This document shows, one piece after another, positions 1 to 13,394 of a stretch of DNA of 64,000 nucleotides. The translations under genes and the position numbers were made by a program. The DNA comes from Paenibacillus tepidiphilus (GTDB lineage Bacteria; Bacillota; Bacilli; Paenibacillales; Paenibacillaceae), in NCBI RefSeq assembly GCF_008635795.1, contig NZ_VWRQ01000001.1, forward strand, positions 248,001 to 312,000, read 5' to 3'. The notes beneath the pieces are model-generated. The model ran no database searches and was not told the origin of the DNA. It saw only the letters and a list, made by a program, of their open reading frames with translations. The stretch's first letter is position 1, and each line of letters starts with the position of its first letter.

Positions 1-294
1 GAGCTATTCATCAAGCTGTCCCAGGAAAGCCGCGATTTCGGAACGCCGCAGGCCGGTGAGGGTCTCGACAAGCTGGAGAGCGTAGTGCTTGAATATCTGG
101 AACGGGAGGTGGAACACGCGATTCAGGACGGGGAGATCAAGCCTTGTGACCCCAAGATTGTATCGCTGGTGATGTTCAGGCTATACATTGTGCTGACTGC
201 CGAACTGAACAAGGTGCATGAACCGCTCGGTAAAGAGCAGATCCAGCAGTATTTTCAGTTATTTATCGGCGATGGTCTGGCGCAGCGGGCTTAA
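1..294 (+). CDS. TetR-family regulator, C-terminal part (cut by window edge)
   Basis: The reading frame is open from the first base and ends at a TAA at 292-294, so only the last 97 residues are visible. They are helical and contain the stretch IVSLVMFRLYIVLTAELNKV followed by an acidic C-terminal helix, as in the ligand-binding domain of TetR repressors. The DNA-binding domain lies outside the window. It sits about 210 bp upstream of a YhgE/Pip membrane protein on the same strand, a frequent pairing in Bacillota in which the TetR protein controls the transporter-like gene. The family call rests on helical character and context only. Confidence 0.55.
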   Translation, partial: ELFIKLSQESRDFGTPQAGEGLDKLESVVLEYLEREVEHAIQDGEIKPCDPKIVSLVMFRLYIVLTAELNKVHEPLGKEQIQQYFQLFIGDGLAQRA

Positions 295-504
295 GAAGAA
301 CCTGTGAGGGATGGCGCCCGTTGTCCGCTTTCCCTTAATCCCCAAGCAGGGAGCAGCAGTGGGTGGAGGATGCCGTATAGGCCTATTTTTTTGCTGAGGA
401 CTGACTGAATGGGGAAAATGGTCACCTGGTGTTACAGCAATCTTTCATCTAACTATCATTTCATTAACTATTATAAGTAAAGAGATTAAAAGGAGAGAAC
501 CAGA

Positions 505-2859
505 ATGAAATCTTTGTCCGTGTTTGTCAAGGACCTTGGCGCGGCGCTTAAGAATCCGAAGGTGCTGATTCCGATGCTGGTCGTCCTCTTCATTCCGGTA
601 ATGTACAGCGGACTGTTCCTGAAGGCTTTTTGGGACCCGTACGGCAAAATGAATGAGCTGCCGGTCGCTGTCGTCAATGAAGATAAGGGCGCCGATTATG
701 AAGGCACTAAGCTGGCTGCCGGTGAAGAGCTGGTAGCCGAGCTGAAGAATACCGACGGGTTTAAATGGAATTTCGTGACCCGCGAGCAGGCGGAAGCCGG
801 TCTTCAGGACGATACCTATTATATGGCTATCATTGTACCCGAGGATTTCTCGGCCAAAGCGACCACACTGCTGGAAGAGCATCCGGAACCGGCCGAAATT
901 ATTTTTGAGCCGAATGAAGGGTATAACTTCCTGGCCGGCCAGATCGGCGGTACTGCCGTGAAGGAGATCAAGTCCAAGGTTTCCGCCAAGATCACGGAAG
1001 CTTACACGAATTCTGTCTTTGACAAAATCACCGATGTGTCCAGCGGTCTGGGTGAAGCCGGCGACGGCGCTTCCCAAATCGCCGACGGCGCAGGGAAGCT
1101 GGACGACGGCGCGCTTACACTGCAGGAGAACCTGGTTGTCCTGACCGAAGGTGCAGGCAAGCTGGTCGACGGTGTAGCTCCGCTCACGCAGGGCGTGAAC
1201 GATCTGAACAGCGGCGCTGCCGCGCTGGAAGCAGGCAGCAGCACGCTGGCCGGCGGACTGCAGCAATTGTCCGCCGCTCATAAGCAACTGCAGGCGGGCG
1301 TGCAGCAAAGCGCCGACGGCAGCGCCAAGCTCAGCGCCGGACTGAAGCAGGCCGAAGCTGGAGCAGCTGCCCTTGCAGCCGGAACGCAGTCGGCCGTGGA
1401 CGGCACAGCTAAGCTGGCGGCCGGTACGCAAAGCGTAGAGGACGGCAGCGCCAAGCTGGAGTCCGGCCTGACCGCCTCGACGGAAGGCAGCGCCAAGCTG
1501 GAAGCGGGCCTGACGGCTTCAAAGGAAGGCAGCGCGAAGGTTAGCGCCGGCGCCAAAGCCGTAGCCGACGGCCTGCAGCAGCTGGCCAAGGCCAATCCGC
1601 AGCTGGCCGCCAGCGCGGATGTGCAGAAGCTGATCGCGGCGGCAACCGCGGTCGCTGACGGCAGCGCGCAGCTGGATGCCAGCCAGCAGCAGCTCCTGGA
1701 AGGTGCGGCCGCGCTGCACAGCGGCCAGCAGCAGCTGCAGCAGGGGGCGACCCAGCTGCACAGCGGCTCGCAGCAGCTGGTGGACGGCGTCTCCCAGCTG
1801 CACGAAGGGGCGCAGCAGCTGAATGCCGGCAGCACACAGCTGCATGAGGCACAATCGCAGCTGCTCGCCGGAGCGCAGCAGCTGCAGCAGGGCGGCGGCA
1901 CGCTGACCGCCGGGATGCAGCAGTTCGGCGCGAAGCTCGCCGAAGCAGCCAGCGGCGGGGCGAAGCTCGCCGAGGGCGGCAAGGCGCTGGAAGCCGGCAC
2001 CTCGAAGCTGGCCGGCGGCGCTGGCCAGCTGAGCAGCGGCCTGGTCTCCGTGGCCGACGGCTCGCAGAAGCTGACCGACGGTGCGGGACAGCTGAAGGAC
2101 GGACTCGATGAGCTGAAATCCGGCTCCAGCGAGCTGGCGACGAAGCTGGGCGATGCCGCCAAGCAGACCGCTGAAGTGAACAAATCCGATGAGCTGGTGT
2201 CGATGTTCGCCCAGCCGGTAGTTATCAATGAGCAGAAGTTTAATGAAGTGCCGAATTACGGCACCGGCTTCTCGCCGTACTTCCTGTCGCTTGGTCTCTT
2301 TGTCGGCGCGCTGATCTGCACCCTGGTGGTGCCGATGCGTGAATCCGCGGTAGCTGGTGCGAGCCGGTTCAACCGCTTCATCAGCCGGACGCTGACATTC
2401 TCAATGATGAGCGTCATCCAGGCGCTGCTCGCAGCCGTGATCGCATTGTACGGACTGGGCCTTGAGGTGCAGAGTGTTCCGCTCTTCTACGCATTCGCCT
2501 TCATCACCAGTCTGGCCTTTATGTGGATGATTCAGGCGATTGTAACCTGGCTTGACCAGCCTGGACGCTTTGTTGTCATCGTCATTCTGATTCTGCAGCT
2601 GACGACCAGCGCCGGCACATTCCCGCTTGAGCTGATTCCGGGCTGGATGAAGGTGCTCAACCCGCTGCTGCCAATGACCTACAGCGTCAAGGGCTTCAAG
2701 GCTGTCATCTCCAGCGGCGATTACAGCGCCATGTGGAGCGACGCCGGTACACTGGCTGTGTACGGCCTGGTGTTCCTGGCCCTGACCTTCACGTACTTCA
2801 TGACCCGAGACCGGAACGATGAAGCTACCATAAAAAGTGAACAAGTTTTGACTGTATAA
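505..2859 (+). CDS. YhgE/Pip family membrane protein with long repeat domain
   Basis: 784 residues with the YhgE/phage-infection-protein layout. A transmembrane segment lies near residues 18-40, then an extracellular domain containing VNEDKGADYEGTKL, then about 370 residues of degenerate heptad-like repeats of the form DGxxxLxxGxxxL (about residues 180-570). The C-terminus has about five membrane helices of the ABC-2 permease type. The family includes Lactococcus Pip, a phage receptor, and YhgE; members are thought to be export or cell-surface proteins, but the substrate is unknown. The ATG at 505 follows an AAAGGAGAG ribosome site. The gene is probably controlled by the TetR regulator upstream. 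The repeat zone is rich in Gln, Ala, Gly and Ser and likely forms an extended coiled or rod-like stalk. Confidence 0.85.
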   Translation: MKSLSVFVKDLGAALKNPKVLIPMLVVLFIPVMYSGLFLKAFWDPYGKMNELPVAVVNEDKGADYEGTKLAAGEELVAELKNTDGFKWNFVTREQAEAGLQDDTYYMAIIVPEDFSAKATTLLEEHPEPAEIIFEPNEGYNFLAGQIGGTAVKEIKSKVSAKITEAYTNSVFDKITDVSSGLGEAGDGASQIADGAGKLDDGALTLQENLVVLTEGAGKLVDGVAPLTQGVNDLNSGAAALEAGSSTLAGGLQQLSAAHKQLQAGVQQSADGSAKLSAGLKQAEAGAAALAAGTQSAVDGTAKLAAGTQSVEDGSAKLESGLTASTEGSAKLEAGLTASKEGSAKVSAGAKAVADGLQQLAKANPQLAASADVQKLIAAATAVADGSAQLDASQQQLLEGAAALHSGQQQLQQGATQLHSGSQQLVDGVSQLHEGAQQLNAGSTQLHEAQSQLLAGAQQLQQGGGTLTAGMQQFGAKLAEAASGGAKLAEGGKALEAGTSKLAGGAGQLSSGLVSVADGSQKLTDGAGQLKDGLDELKSGSSELATKLGDAAKQTAEVNKSDELVSMFAQPVVINEQKFNEVPNYGTGFSPYFLSLGLFVGALICTLVVPMRESAVAGASRFNRFISRTLTFSMMSVIQALLAAVIALYGLGLEVQSVPLFYAFAFITSLAFMWMIQAIVTWLDQPGRFVVIVILILQLTTSAGTFPLELIPGWMKVLNPLLPMTYSVKGFKAVISSGDYSAMWSDAGTLAVYGLVFLALTFTYFMTRDRNDEATIKSEQVLTV

Positions 2860-2890
2860 ATTCTGATTGAAGGTTTGGTAAAATCATTGT

Positions 2891-2922
2891 AAAGAACGCC
2901 TCTTCCGAGGCGTTCTTTGCTT
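2891..2922 (+). terminator. Hairpin after the YhgE/Pip gene
   Basis: A perfect 12-bp inverted repeat (AAAGAACGCCTC / GAGGCGTTCTTT) with a TTCC loop lies 31 bp after the stop codon. The following T-run is short (GCTTTAG), so it is a probable rather than textbook intrinsic terminator. The rest of 2923-3108 is AT-rich and shows no gene. Confidence 0.7.
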
Positions 2923-3108
2923 TAGTAAAGCGAAAATGCGACATTGCACTTACATCATATGGAAAGAAAACAGTTGAAGCGTTTTCAATGCATAAGGGCT
3001 TATTCATTAATAATGCATAATTATACAATCTTGAGTTTTTTTACGCTTTTATTCAGTAAAGCTGCAACGCAAAAATAAATGTTAATCAAACTCATAAAAA
3101 AGTTTAAA

Positions 3109-3137
3109 TTGCGCTCATGTCAGGTCGATGATAAAAT
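3109..3137 (+). promoter_or_regulatory. Candidate gltB promoter
   Basis: TTGCGC (3109-3114), 17 bp, TAAAAT (3132-3137): a SigA-type match that predicts a leader of about 85 nt before gltB. A TATAAT at 3209-3214 is too close to the start codon to serve as its -10. Confidence 0.45.
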
Positions 3138-3230
3138 AATATAACCAATCTGCCTTGAATAATTATTAAGATTTCTCTGTGAAACTTTTTCCTGAAATCC
3201 GTTCACTTTATAATAGAAAGGTTGCGTAAG

Positions 3231-7826
<4,596 letters not shown>

Positions 7827-7907
7827 TCCGGCACTAATAGATGATGTAGAGGGAATAACTCCTCCTGATGTTGCTGAGTCGCTTGATTACAGGCGCGCAC
7901 GGCAGGT

Positions 7908-7935
7908 TAGAGGGAGGGATTCCCTCTATTTTTTT
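7908..7935 (+). terminator. Terminator after gltB
   Basis: Stem TAGAGGGA (7908-7915) with TCCCTCTA (7921-7928), loop GGGAT, followed by a run of seven T residues: a standard intrinsic terminator. Confidence 0.85.
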
Positions 7936-8117
7936 CCTTGCAGGGATAAGCGCATGCACCTCGTCTAATCAACAGTGCCCTTTTTGCAATGCCGCTGTAT
8001 TATTGCCTGTTGTTTTCTTGTTTTCAGAAAAAAGGCAAACTGTGGTAAACTACTAAGGGATTGCAAGTTCTGTATCGAATACTTCTTATTCTTAAAATGA
8101 CGAAAGGAAGTGAAGTG

Positions 8118-9047
8118 ATGTCGAATATGGCGGAGGTGGTGAAGCCGGTGGCGAGCCTCATGGGCGTAAGTAAAACCATCGGCTCCAAGACGCTGGTCAG
8201 CGATTTGACGCTCGATATCCCGCCTGGACAGGTATTCGGGTTCCTTGGACCGAACGGTGCCGGCAAAACAACGACCATCCGGATGATGGTAGGGCTGATC
8301 TCGATCAGCAAGGGGGATATCCTGATCTGCGGGCGCAGCGTCAAGGACCATTTTGAAGAGGCCATAGCCAATGTCGGTGCTATCGTTGAAAATCCGGAAA
8401 TGTACAAGTTCCTGACCGGTTATCAGAATCTGCGGCAATATGCGCGTATGGTACGGGGCGTAGGCAAGGAACGGATCGACGAGGTCATCAAGCTGGTCGG
8501 ACTGGAGCAACGGATTCATGACAAGGTCAAAACCTACTCGCTCGGCATGCGCCAACGTCTCGGAGTAGCCCAGGCGCTGCTGCACCGGCCCAAGCTGCTC
8601 ATTCTCGATGAGCCGACCAACGGCCTGGACCCGCAGGGAATCCGCGAGCTGCGCGATTATTTGCGCAGACTGTGCATCGAAGAGGGGACGACGGTATTTG
8701 TCTCCAGCCACCTCCTGTCGGAGATGGAGCTGATGTGCGACAGCGTAGCGATTATCCAGAACGGGAAGCTCGTGGATGTGAAGCAGCTGAAGGCAGTCGG
8801 CGATTCGATTGCGGTAAGCAGCGTAGAGACCCTGTTCGACGTGGACAATCCGCAAGCGGCGCTGGAGCTGATCGGACGCGGACAACTGCAGCCGGGGGGC
8901 ATTGTGCTGGAGGCCGGACGCGAGGAGGTTGCCGGACTGAACGCCAGGCTGGTAGCCGCCGGTATTAAGGTCTACGGCATCCGTACGCTTTCACGGTCGC
9001 TGGAGGATCAATTCCTGGAGATTACGGGAGGTGAAGGCATTGTCTGA
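8118..9047 (+). CDS. ABC transporter ATP-binding protein (BcrA/CcmA type)
   Basis: 309 residues forming one ABC ATPase domain. Walker A is GPNGAGKTT, the signature is YSLGMRQRLG, and Walker B with the following Asp is LLILDEPTNGLDP; the switch histidine is in SSHLLSEMELM. The C-terminal 80 residues resemble the accessory domain of bacitracin/lantibiotic-type exporters. It powers the permease encoded immediately downstream, whose start overlaps this stop. I chose ATG 8118 because AAAGGAAGTG ends 7 nt upstream; in-frame ATG 8097 lacks such a site. A weak extended -10 (TGGTAAACT, 8043-8051) lies upstream. The substrate cannot be told from sequence; peptide-antibiotic efflux or lipid transport would fit the family. 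Confidence 0.9.
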   Translation: MSNMAEVVKPVASLMGVSKTIGSKTLVSDLTLDIPPGQVFGFLGPNGAGKTTTIRMMVGLISISKGDILICGRSVKDHFEEAIANVGAIVENPEMYKFLTGYQNLRQYARMVRGVGKERIDEVIKLVGLEQRIHDKVKTYSLGMRQRLGVAQALLHRPKLLILDEPTNGLDPQGIRELRDYLRRLCIEEGTTVFVSSHLLSEMELMCDSVAIIQNGKLVDVKQLKAVGDSIAVSSVETLFDVDNPQAALELIGRGQLQPGGIVLEAGREEVAGLNARLVAAGIKVYGIRTLSRSLEDQFLEITGGEGIV

Positions 9048-9825
9048 GTTCACATCGCTCATACATAATGAGAATATCAAGATCTACAGCCGTGTCCGCA
9101 CCTGGGTTATGCTATTCATTCTGGCATTTATAAGCGTGCTGTTTCCGGCACTGTTCCATTTCACCAGCAGCGGCGGCTCAGCGTCCTTGATGGGGTTATG
9201 GGAGAATTTCCAAACCACGCTGACGATCGCTTTTTTCCTCAATACGATCTTTACTGTCGTCATTGCTTCTGATTCCGTGGCTGGTGAATTCTCCTGGGGA
9301 ACCATCAAGCTGCTGCTGATCCGCCCGTGGAGCCGGTCCAAAATCCTGCTCTCCAAATACATCTCTCTGGTGTTGTTCAGCTTGCTCAGCACAGCGGTTA
9401 TGATGCTCTTTGCCTATGGCGCATCGCTCATCTTCTCTTCGGGAAATGCTTCGGCCAACGTAGGAAGCTTCACGGCATTTGAGTATGCGATGCTGGACGT
9501 GCTCTGCAGCTACTTCGAGATGTTTATCACTGCGGCACTGGCATTCATGGTCTCCAGTGTGTTCCGGGCCAGCGGCCTGGCCATCGGGCTGTCGCTGTTT
9601 ATTATGTTTACCCAAAGCATGTTCGCCATGATCTTTAATCCGGAGCGCTATGCGTGGGCTAAATATCTGATTTTTACCCATATGGATTTGCACCGTTATA
9701 TTCTCTCGGACACGGGTCCTGCCGGAATAACCTTCGGCTTCTCCGCCCTGGTGCTGGGAGTGTATTATCTGCTGTTCCTGCTTGTGGCCTGGTATGTCTT
9801 CCGCAAGAGAGATGTGGCTGCTTAA
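9040..9825 (+). CDS. ABC transporter permease (ABC-2 / BcrB type)
   Basis: 261 residues with six predicted membrane segments, starting at about residue 20 (VMLFILAFISVLFPALF) and ending in a short basic tail (WYVFRKRDVAA). The motif SVAGEFSWGTIKLLLIRPWSR is the cytosolic elbow found in ABC-2 permeases that pair with BcrA-type ATPases. The TTG at 9040 is preferred because GGAGGTG ends 6 nt before it; a GTG at 9031 lies inside that ribosome site. The start overlaps the last 8 bp of the ATPase gene, which points to translational coupling and one transporter complex. Confidence 0.85.
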   Translation: MSEFTSLIHNENIKIYSRVRTWVMLFILAFISVLFPALFHFTSSGGSASLMGLWENFQTTLTIAFFLNTIFTVVIASDSVAGEFSWGTIKLLLIRPWSRSKILLSKYISLVLFSLLSTAVMMLFAYGASLIFSSGNASANVGSFTAFEYAMLDVLCSYFEMFITAALAFMVSSVFRASGLAIGLSLFIMFTQSMFAMIFNPERYAWAKYLIFTHMDLHRYILSDTGPAGITFGFSALVLGVYYLLFLLVAWYVFRKRDVAA

Positions 9826-9868
9826 GCAGGGTTCGGGGATGAGCATGCCTATAACGATCTCATGCCCC

Positions 9869-9894
9869 AAAAAAGCGGGCCTCGCGGCCCGCTT
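9869..9894 (-). terminator. Terminator of the M23 peptidase-bactofilin operon
   Basis: Read on the minus strand: AGCGGGCC, short loop, GGCCCGCT, then TTTTTT. The hairpin begins inside the stop codon region of the bactofilin gene. It also separates that gene from the convergent ABC permease gene. Confidence 0.85.
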
Positions 9895-10330
9895 AACCTG
9901 CTTCCAGTGTGCTCTGCGCCTTGGAACGCTTGCCGTTCTTGTCCGCTTTGCCGCTGCTCTGCAGCCCGCCCGCCGTTTCCGGGGCGGGCTGCTTCGCCAT
10001 GGCCACCGAGCCGTTAAGCACGCTGCCCGCCGAGATGCTCAGTGCGCCGGCGACAATGTTGCCGTGCAGCTGTCCGGTCTCCATCATCGTCAGTGTGCGG
10101 TCGGCGGTGACATCGCCGAATACTTGGCCGGCGATAATAATCTCCCTGGCTTTGATGCTGGAGCGCACGGTTCCCTGTTCACCGACGGTTACGGTGCCCT
10201 GGCAGTCAATTTCTCCGCTGAAGCTGCCCTCAATCCGCAAATTCGTATCGCATAATACCTTTCCTTCCAGGGTGCCTCCATGCCCGATCAACGAATCCGT
10301 CGCTTTGACCGGCGTGTTCTTCTTCCACAT
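9893..10330 (-). CDS. Bactofilin (polymer-forming cytoskeletal protein)
   Basis: 145 residues with the DUF583/bactofilin core: short repeated beta-strand units such as IEGSFSGEIDCQGTVTVG and AREIIIAGQVFGDVTADRTL that stack into a right-handed beta-helix. Disordered tails flank the core. The family polymerises without nucleotide and scaffolds cell-wall enzymes, cell shape or motility structures. The gene lies 17 bp after an M23 peptidase gene on the same strand, the typical bactofilin partner, so the two are probably one transcript and one functional unit at the envelope. There is no signal peptide; the C-terminal tail is basic (GKADKNGKRSKAQ). Confidence 0.9.
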   Translation of the reverse strand: MWKKNTPVKATDSLIGHGGTLEGKVLCDTNLRIEGSFSGEIDCQGTVTVGEQGTVRSSIKAREIIIAGQVFGDVTADRTLTMMETGQLHGNIVAGALSISAGSVLNGSVAMAKQPAPETAGGLQSSGKADKNGKRSKAQSTLEAG

Positions 10331-10347
10331 TTGCTCTCCTCCTGACC

Positions 10348-11577
10348 TTATGGTTTGACATAATTTAAAGGATTGACCGGCTTGTTCTGCTTGACGACCT
10401 GGAAATGCAGATGGGGACCGGTGCTGCGTCCGGTATTGCCCAGCGTGCCGATCTTTTGACCCTTGATGACCTTGTCTCCGGCGGAGACGGTCATGCCGTT
10501 CAAATGCATGTACCAGGTCTCCAGCCCGTTGCTATGCTTGAGGATGATGTATTTGCCCCGCGCGCCCATCTGCTCGGATGCGGTAACGGTTCCATCCATG
10601 GCGGCATATATAGGGTCGCCGATATTCCCGGCGATATCAATGCCGGAATGGTAAGCCGAGACACCTTCGAACGGATCGGAACGGTAGCCGAAGCTGGAGG
10701 TGATGACCTTGGAGCTGGTAGGCCAGAGGACCGGCTGGGCCAGCCGCTTCTGTTCGGCTTGCTTCTGTCTGGCGGCCAGCTTCGCTTCGGCCTGGTTGGC
10801 TTCTTCGACCGCCGTGATGGTACTGGAAATGCTGGTCAGCATTTCATCGAGCATGCTGCGGATCTCTTCATAATCATCGCGCGTTTCCCGGGCCAGCTTC
10901 AGCGGGTCCTCCTCGTAGACGGCGATATACTCACCTCCAACCTGCGGAAGCACCGTTCTGCCGGCGGCTGCGTTCACCAGCGACAGACGGAACTGCAGCG
11001 CCTCTGAGGCCAAGACGGCTCCAGCATAAGCAGTTCCGGCTGCATCCCGGACGGCGGGCGCTACGAGATGGCCGGCGGCGGAAGACCCGCCGGCAAATAC
11101 AGAATACTTGGCGGTGCTTACTGCGGTGCTGCCGGGCTGGACTCCGGGCGACCTCCAGGCAGCGGAAGCCTCCTGGTTCCTGTCCGTCTCCTCAGGGGTT
11201 CCCTGTTCCTGCTCAATCAGGGACTGCAGCTGCCGTTCAAGCTCGTTGACGTTCTGCAGCTTCTCTTTAATGCTATCCGCTTCCTCGGACAGTTCTGTCA
11301 CCTGACTGCGCAGCAGCTGCAGTGTCTTGTCCTTGTCCTGAGCCTGAATTTCCATCTGTACATTACTCAGCTGCAGAGCGGCGGCTTCCGCTTCCAGCTC
11401 GGCAATGGAGCGGGAAGCATGAAAGTGCATGGAAGTGACCAGACTGGAAAGGGAAAGGGCGGCGACGGCAGGCAAGGCCAGGGCAAGCGGTTTGGACAGA
11501 TGCAGTTGTCTGACCGGACGTCCGGCTTCACGGACGACTAGCAGCGTAATCCGGTTATGATCTGGCTGATTCTTCAT
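10348..11577 (-). CDS. Membrane-anchored M23 (LytM-type) metallopeptidase
   Basis: 409 residues. A single membrane anchor lies near residues 28-50 (LALALPAVAALSLSSLV). A coiled coil rich in Glu, Gln and Leu follows (about residues 55-130), then a linker and second helical stretch, and a C-terminal M23 domain with zinc motifs HSGID and HLHF. All expected ligands are present, so it should cleave peptidoglycan cross-bridges outside the membrane rather than act only as a LytM regulator. It is the first gene of an operon with bactofilin, which suggests the bactofilin polymer positions this hydrolase. The start ATG is preceded by GAAGGAGAAGC. Confidence 0.92.
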   Translation of the reverse strand: MKNQPDHNRITLLVVREAGRPVRQLHLSKPLALALPAVAALSLSSLVTSMHFHASRSIAELEAEAAALQLSNVQMEIQAQDKDKTLQLLRSQVTELSEEADSIKEKLQNVNELERQLQSLIEQEQGTPEETDRNQEASAAWRSPGVQPGSTAVSTAKYSVFAGGSSAAGHLVAPAVRDAAGTAYAGAVLASEALQFRLSLVNAAAGRTVLPQVGGEYIAVYEEDPLKLARETRDDYEEIRSMLDEMLTSISSTITAVEEANQAEAKLAARQKQAEQKRLAQPVLWPTSSKVITSSFGYRSDPFEGVSAYHSGIDIAGNIGDPIYAAMDGTVTASEQMGARGKYIILKHSNGLETWYMHLNGMTVSAGDKVIKGQKIGTLGNTGRSTGPHLHFQVVKQNKPVNPLNYVKP

Positions 11578-11842
11578 TAGCTTCTCCTTCCTGCGGCCCT
11601 GTGCATGAGCCGCCGCTTGTAATCAATGAACGTTGCCCGAGGCAGCGGCGGGTGGAACAACGGTTTATGATGCGCCGAAGCGGGCTCATCCGAATGGTCC
11701 TATTACTCTATGTATTCCAGGCGGGCGGCGAACATGACTATAGTTGAATGAATAATGCGAGGGGGATCGGGCAAAACCTGTATGGGCGGCAGGCTCGCAG
11801 TATGCCCCCCCTGCTGCAAGAAGGATTCTGGAGGTGGCCGGT

Positions 11843-13273
11843 TTGAGGATTGCTGTAATTATTTTAAGTGTGTACATTATCCAAATTGCTCTGATTGCAA
11901 TTCTGGAATTCCGCCGCCCGCAGCGGGCGGTGGCCTGGCTGATCCTCAGCCTGTGCTGCCCGCCTGCAGGGCTAGTGCTCTATTACTTCATGGGCGCAGA
12001 TTATTGGCGAGGCCGTAGAATCCGCCGCCGTTCGTCAAGCGGCCACCGCGGACTGGTTACCGAGCTGCAGGGGAAGATCGACATTGTATCCGATGTTTCG
12101 CAAAGCGGGAATCCGCAGCTTATGGGCGAGGAGCACTTGCTGCGCCTGCTGTGCGGATTGTCGGAATATCCGCTTACCGGCGGGAATTCCTGCCAGATCC
12201 TTAGAGACGGGCAGGAGGCTTACCGGGCGATGCTCGAAGCAATGGAGGACGCCAGGGAGCATATTCATATCGAGTTCTACATCTTCCGCAGCGATGAGGC
12301 CGGAGAACGGTTTCAGGATGTGATGATCCGCAAGGCGCGCCAGGGGGTCAAGGTGCGGCTGCTGTGCGATGGCCTCGGGAGTCTGCGGCTGAGCCGGCCG
12401 TTTGTCCGCGCACTGAGACAGGCCGGGGTGGAAGTTCATTTCTTCCTGCGGCCGCTGCCTGCGCTGGCTTCCCGGCGGTTCAACTACCGCAATCACCGCA
12501 AGATCGTAGTTGTGGACGGAACGGTCGGGTTTACCGGCGGCTTTAATATCGGCGATGAGTACTTGGGCAAAGACCCGCATGTGGGACATTGGAGGGATAC
12601 CCATGTGCGGATTGAGGGCGACGCCGTATATAGTCTGCAGGATGTGTTTCTGCAGGACTGGCAGCTGGCTGCCGGCAATGCCAGGAGCCATCCCCGGCTG
12701 TACCCGAAGCATTGCGGGCCGGGATCGGAAACGGTGCTGGTCGTCGCAAGCGGACCTGACCGGGCGGTCGACGCCACCCAGGCTTTGTTCACGGCAGCCA
12801 TCGGTGCCGCCAAGCAGCGGATCTGGATTACTTCACCGTATTTCATCCCTGATCCGGCGATTAGCCGGGCGCTTAAGAATGCCGTGCTTGGCGGGACAGA
12901 TGTGCGGATCATTATCCCGGGCAAGCCGGACAGCCAGCTGGTCTACCAGGCTTCTTTGTCGTATCTGGAGAATCTGCAGGATGCCGGGATCAAGTTTTAC
13001 CGTTATACAGCAGGCTTCATGCATGCCAAAGTAATGGTTATCGATGATTTATTTGCGGCAGTGGGCAGCGCAAATCTTGACATGCGCAGCTGTTATTCCA
13101 ATTTCGAGCTTACGACGTTGCTGTTTGATCCGGGCAGGATAACAAGCCTGGCGGAAGACTACAAGAGGGATTTGGAGCGCAGCGAATTTATTGAACCCCA
13201 ACTATTCAAGCGGAGAGGGAGAAAAGTCAAGCTTATCCAAGGTCTTTGTCAGCTGTTTTCACCGCTTTTATGA
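11843..13273 (+). CDS. cls: Cardiolipin synthase (phospholipase D superfamily)
   Basis: 476 residues from TTG 11843, chosen because GGAGGTG ends 6 nt upstream; an in-frame GTG 11834 overlaps that site. Two N-terminal membrane helices (residues 3-20 and about 30-50) precede two PLD phosphatidyl-transferase domains. The HKD motifs are NHRKIVVVDGTVGFTGG and MHAKVMVIDDLFAAVGSAN, both with intact His, Lys and Asp. The enzyme condenses two phosphatidylglycerols to cardiolipin and glycerol in the cytoplasmic membrane. Bacillus and Paenibacillus usually carry several Cls paralogues; which one this is cannot be decided here. It stands alone between divergent and unrelated genes. Confidence 0.93.
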   Translation: MRIAVIILSVYIIQIALIAILEFRRPQRAVAWLILSLCCPPAGLVLYYFMGADYWRGRRIRRRSSSGHRGLVTELQGKIDIVSDVSQSGNPQLMGEEHLLRLLCGLSEYPLTGGNSCQILRDGQEAYRAMLEAMEDAREHIHIEFYIFRSDEAGERFQDVMIRKARQGVKVRLLCDGLGSLRLSRPFVRALRQAGVEVHFFLRPLPALASRRFNYRNHRKIVVVDGTVGFTGGFNIGDEYLGKDPHVGHWRDTHVRIEGDAVYSLQDVFLQDWQLAAGNARSHPRLYPKHCGPGSETVLVVASGPDRAVDATQALFTAAIGAAKQRIWITSPYFIPDPAISRALKNAVLGGTDVRIIIPGKPDSQLVYQASLSYLENLQDAGIKFYRYTAGFMHAKVMVIDDLFAAVGSANLDMRSCYSNFELTTLLFDPGRITSLAEDYKRDLERSEFIEPQLFKRRGRKVKLIQGLCQLFSPLL

Positions 13274-13344
13274 CAAAAAAGAGGACTAAAAACATGTTTT
13301 TCGAATGCGGGTATATACCGGAATCCGTTTTTGGGCTTCTTTTG

Positions 13345-13353
13345 TGATATAAT
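13345..13353 (+). promoter_or_regulatory. Extended -10 promoter for the YitT-family gene
   Basis: TGATATAAT gives an extended -10 (TGnTATAAT) 42 bp before the start codon; no good -35 is visible, as is common for extended -10 promoters. Confidence 0.55.
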
Positions 13354-13394
13354 ATAGATAAATAATCTTTTTGATTTCGATTAGGGGGAGTTCT

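Noticed and set aside
1278..2228. Ser/Ala/Pro-rich open frame antisense to the YhgE/Pip repeats
   Set aside because: The composition is the complement of the repeat region; no start signal and no family features.
3209..3214. TATAAT just before gltB as its promoter
   Set aside because: Transcription would begin at or beyond the ribosome site and no -35 lies at the right distance.
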